Source: Shewanella profunda (GTDB taxonomy: Bacteria > Pseudomonadota > Gammaproteobacteria > Enterobacterales > Shewanellaceae). From it: a stretch of DNA of 64,000 nt. The DNA lies in assembly GCF_023283765.1 (NCBI RefSeq), contig NZ_JAKILG010000018.1, forward strand, positions 1-64,000. Reading direction: 5' to 3'. This document shows positions 62,806-64,000 of the stretch, one piece after another (the stretch's first letter is position 1; every line of letters starts with the position of its first letter). The notes under the pieces were generated by a model, which saw nothing but the letters and a program-made list of their open reading frames with translations, had not been told where the DNA came from and did not search any database. Position numbers and translations under genes: made by a program.

Positions 62806-63861
62806 TTAGGCTTGTCGACGCCCAATCACACTTTGAGCTAACACTGCCAATAAGCGCTCGGTATCATCCCAACCGATACAAGCATCGGTAATGCTTTGGC
62901 CGTAACATAAGTCTTTACCCTCTTCGAGATCCTGACGCCCTTCCACTAAATGGCTTTCGACCATGACGCCAAAAATGGCTTTATTGCCTGCGGCAACTTG
63001 ATCCGCCACATCTTCAGCCACCACCATTTGGCGCTGATACTGTTTGCTGCTATTGGCATGGCTAAAGTCGATCATCACATTATTGGGCAATTTTGCTTTT
63101 TGTAGTTGCTCGCTGATCTGTGCTACATGGGGCGCACTGTAATTAGGCTCACGACCACCACGCAAAATAATATGACAATCGGGGTTGCCCTTAGTGGACA
63201 CAATCGCAGAATGCCCAAACTTAGTGACTGAGAGAAAATGATGCGGCGCATTGGCAGCCCCAATAGCATCGATAGCAACTTTAATCGTGCCATCAGTGCC
63301 ATTTTTAAAGCCGACGGGACACGAAAGGCCCGATGCCAACTCTCGGTGCACTTGTGATTCAGTTGTACGAGCTCCTATGGCTCCCCAACACATCAAGTCC
63401 GCCACATATTGCGGCGTGATCATATCAAGGAATTCTCCCGCCGTTGGCATACCACTATCATTTAAGTCCACTAATAATTTTCGGGCGGTACGCAGTCCAT
63501 CATTCAGTTTAAAACTGTTATCCATATAAGGATCGTTGATCAATCCTTTCCACCCCACGGTCGTTCTTGGCTTTTCAAAATACACTCGCATCACAATTTC
63601 AAGTTGATCTTTATAATGCTCGCGCAGGGAAACTAGGCGCTGACCATACTCCAATGCGGCTTTAGGATCATGGATTGAGCAAGGGCCAATCACAACTAAA
63701 AGGCGATCATCATCTTTAGCTAAAATATGATGAATACTTTGACGTGCGTTAAATACGGTGGCAGAGGCTTTTTCGGAAGCAGGAAATCGTTCAAGAATCG
63801 CAATCGGTGGAAGTAACTCTTTTACTTCTTTAATGCGAACGTCATCGTTTTGGTAATGCAT
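62806..63861 (-). CDS. aroG: 3-deoxy-7-phosphoheptulonate synthase (DAHP synthase)
   Basis: A 351-aa first enzyme of aromatic amino-acid synthesis, joining phosphoenolpyruvate and erythrose-4-phosphate. Sequence follows E. coli AroG closely: YQNDDVRIKEVKELLPP at the start, LLVVIGPCSIHDPKAALEYGQRL, VGWKGLINDPYMDNSF, GAIGARTTESQVHRELASGLSCPVGFKNGTDG, and DFSHANSSKQY. The AroG-like N-terminus suggests the Phe-inhibited isoenzyme. No TyrR box was recognised in the 139 bp upstream that are in the window. Confidence 0.95.
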   Translation of the reverse strand: MHYQNDDVRIKEVKELLPPIAILERFPASEKASATVFNARQSIHHILAKDDDRLLVVIGPCSIHDPKAALEYGQRLVSLREHYKDQLEIVMRVYFEKPRTTVGWKGLINDPYMDNSFKLNDGLRTARKLLVDLNDSGMPTAGEFLDMITPQYVADLMCWGAIGARTTESQVHRELASGLSCPVGFKNGTDGTIKVAIDAIGAANAPHHFLSVTKFGHSAIVSTKGNPDCHIILRGGREPNYSAPHVAQISEQLQKAKLPNNVMIDFSHANSSKQYQRQMVVAEDVADQVAAGNKAIFGVMVESHLVEGRQDLEEGKDLCYGQSITDACIGWDDTERLLAVLAQSVIGRRQA

Positions 63862-64000
63862 AATTTACTGCTCCAACTCTGGTGTCTTAGGCTATTTCTA
63901 TCGCTGTAATACGGGATCTCAACGGCAATACTGAGTTCAATTTATCCAGTCTGAAGCGCTAATGCAACCAAGTTGTTTCTATTTCAAAAAATCAAATATA

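Noticed and set aside
1-64000. CRISPR arrays, tRNA and rRNA genes
   Set aside because: No regularly spaced repeat series and no tRNA- or rRNA-like sequence was noticed on reading either strand.

Overview
The window reads as a chromosome segment of a Shewanella-type gammaproteobacterium. The evidence is the gene order ygfB / zapA – 6S RNA – fau, the gcvT-H-P cluster, the ubiH/ubiI pair, a periplasmic azurin, a TyrA-like Dyp peroxidase, an OsmC–YcaO fusion and a perfect FNR/EtrA-type operator. No database was searched; all family names come from reading motifs and remembered family sequences.

Layout. Bases 1-111 are the right end of an IS3-family insertion sequence (last codons of the transposase plus the terminal end). 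0.18-6.8 kb: nucleoside salvage (rihA, rbsK, a phosphoribosyltransferase), azurin, a Tat-exported PhoD phosphatase with a three-unit Pho box, and a CBS-domain protein. 6.8-16.3 kb: a MATE pump, an HSL-type esterase, an Lgt-like protein with a non-canonical signature, a cupin, a probably iron-regulated TonB receptor coupled to a thioredoxin-like protein, and OsmC–YcaO. 16.6-21.7 kb: a chemoreceptor, a class A acid phosphatase lipoprotein with an unusual C-terminal repeat region, and an RRF-like protein.

22.1-29.75 kb is the accessory region. First, the 3' end and terminator of a DUF3297 gene are duplicated; between the two copies lie the last ~50 codons of a polymorphic toxin and its intact SUKH-type immunity gene. 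Then, after a NERD-domain gene, comes a conspicuously A+T-rich, translationally coupled four-gene operon: an N6-adenine DNA methyltransferase, a phosphoribosyltransferase-like protein, an ORC/CDC6-like P-loop ATPase and a protein of unknown family. It looks like a mobile anti-invader system and is the best candidate here for something undescribed.

30.3-47.5 kb is core metabolism: glycine cleavage (gcvTHP, with an internal terminator between gcvH and gcvP), ubiquinone hydroxylases, ygfB, zapA–6S RNA–fau, folM, a DCC protein, mdh divergent from argR (with an ARG box), an SDR/LysR pair, Dyp peroxidase and gamma-glutamyltransferase. 47.6-51.5 kb is an fbpABC ferric-iron transporter under a Fur-type palindrome. 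51.6-62.8 kb carries a membrane-anchored Arg-rich protein, a carotenoid oxygenase divergent from a TetR regulator, a GST, fpr, a DUF5610-like protein, a histidine phosphatase next to an FMN glutamate-synthase-like enzyme, small unknown genes and an ATM1-like ABC exporter. The window ends with aroG. No tRNA, rRNA or CRISPR array was seen.
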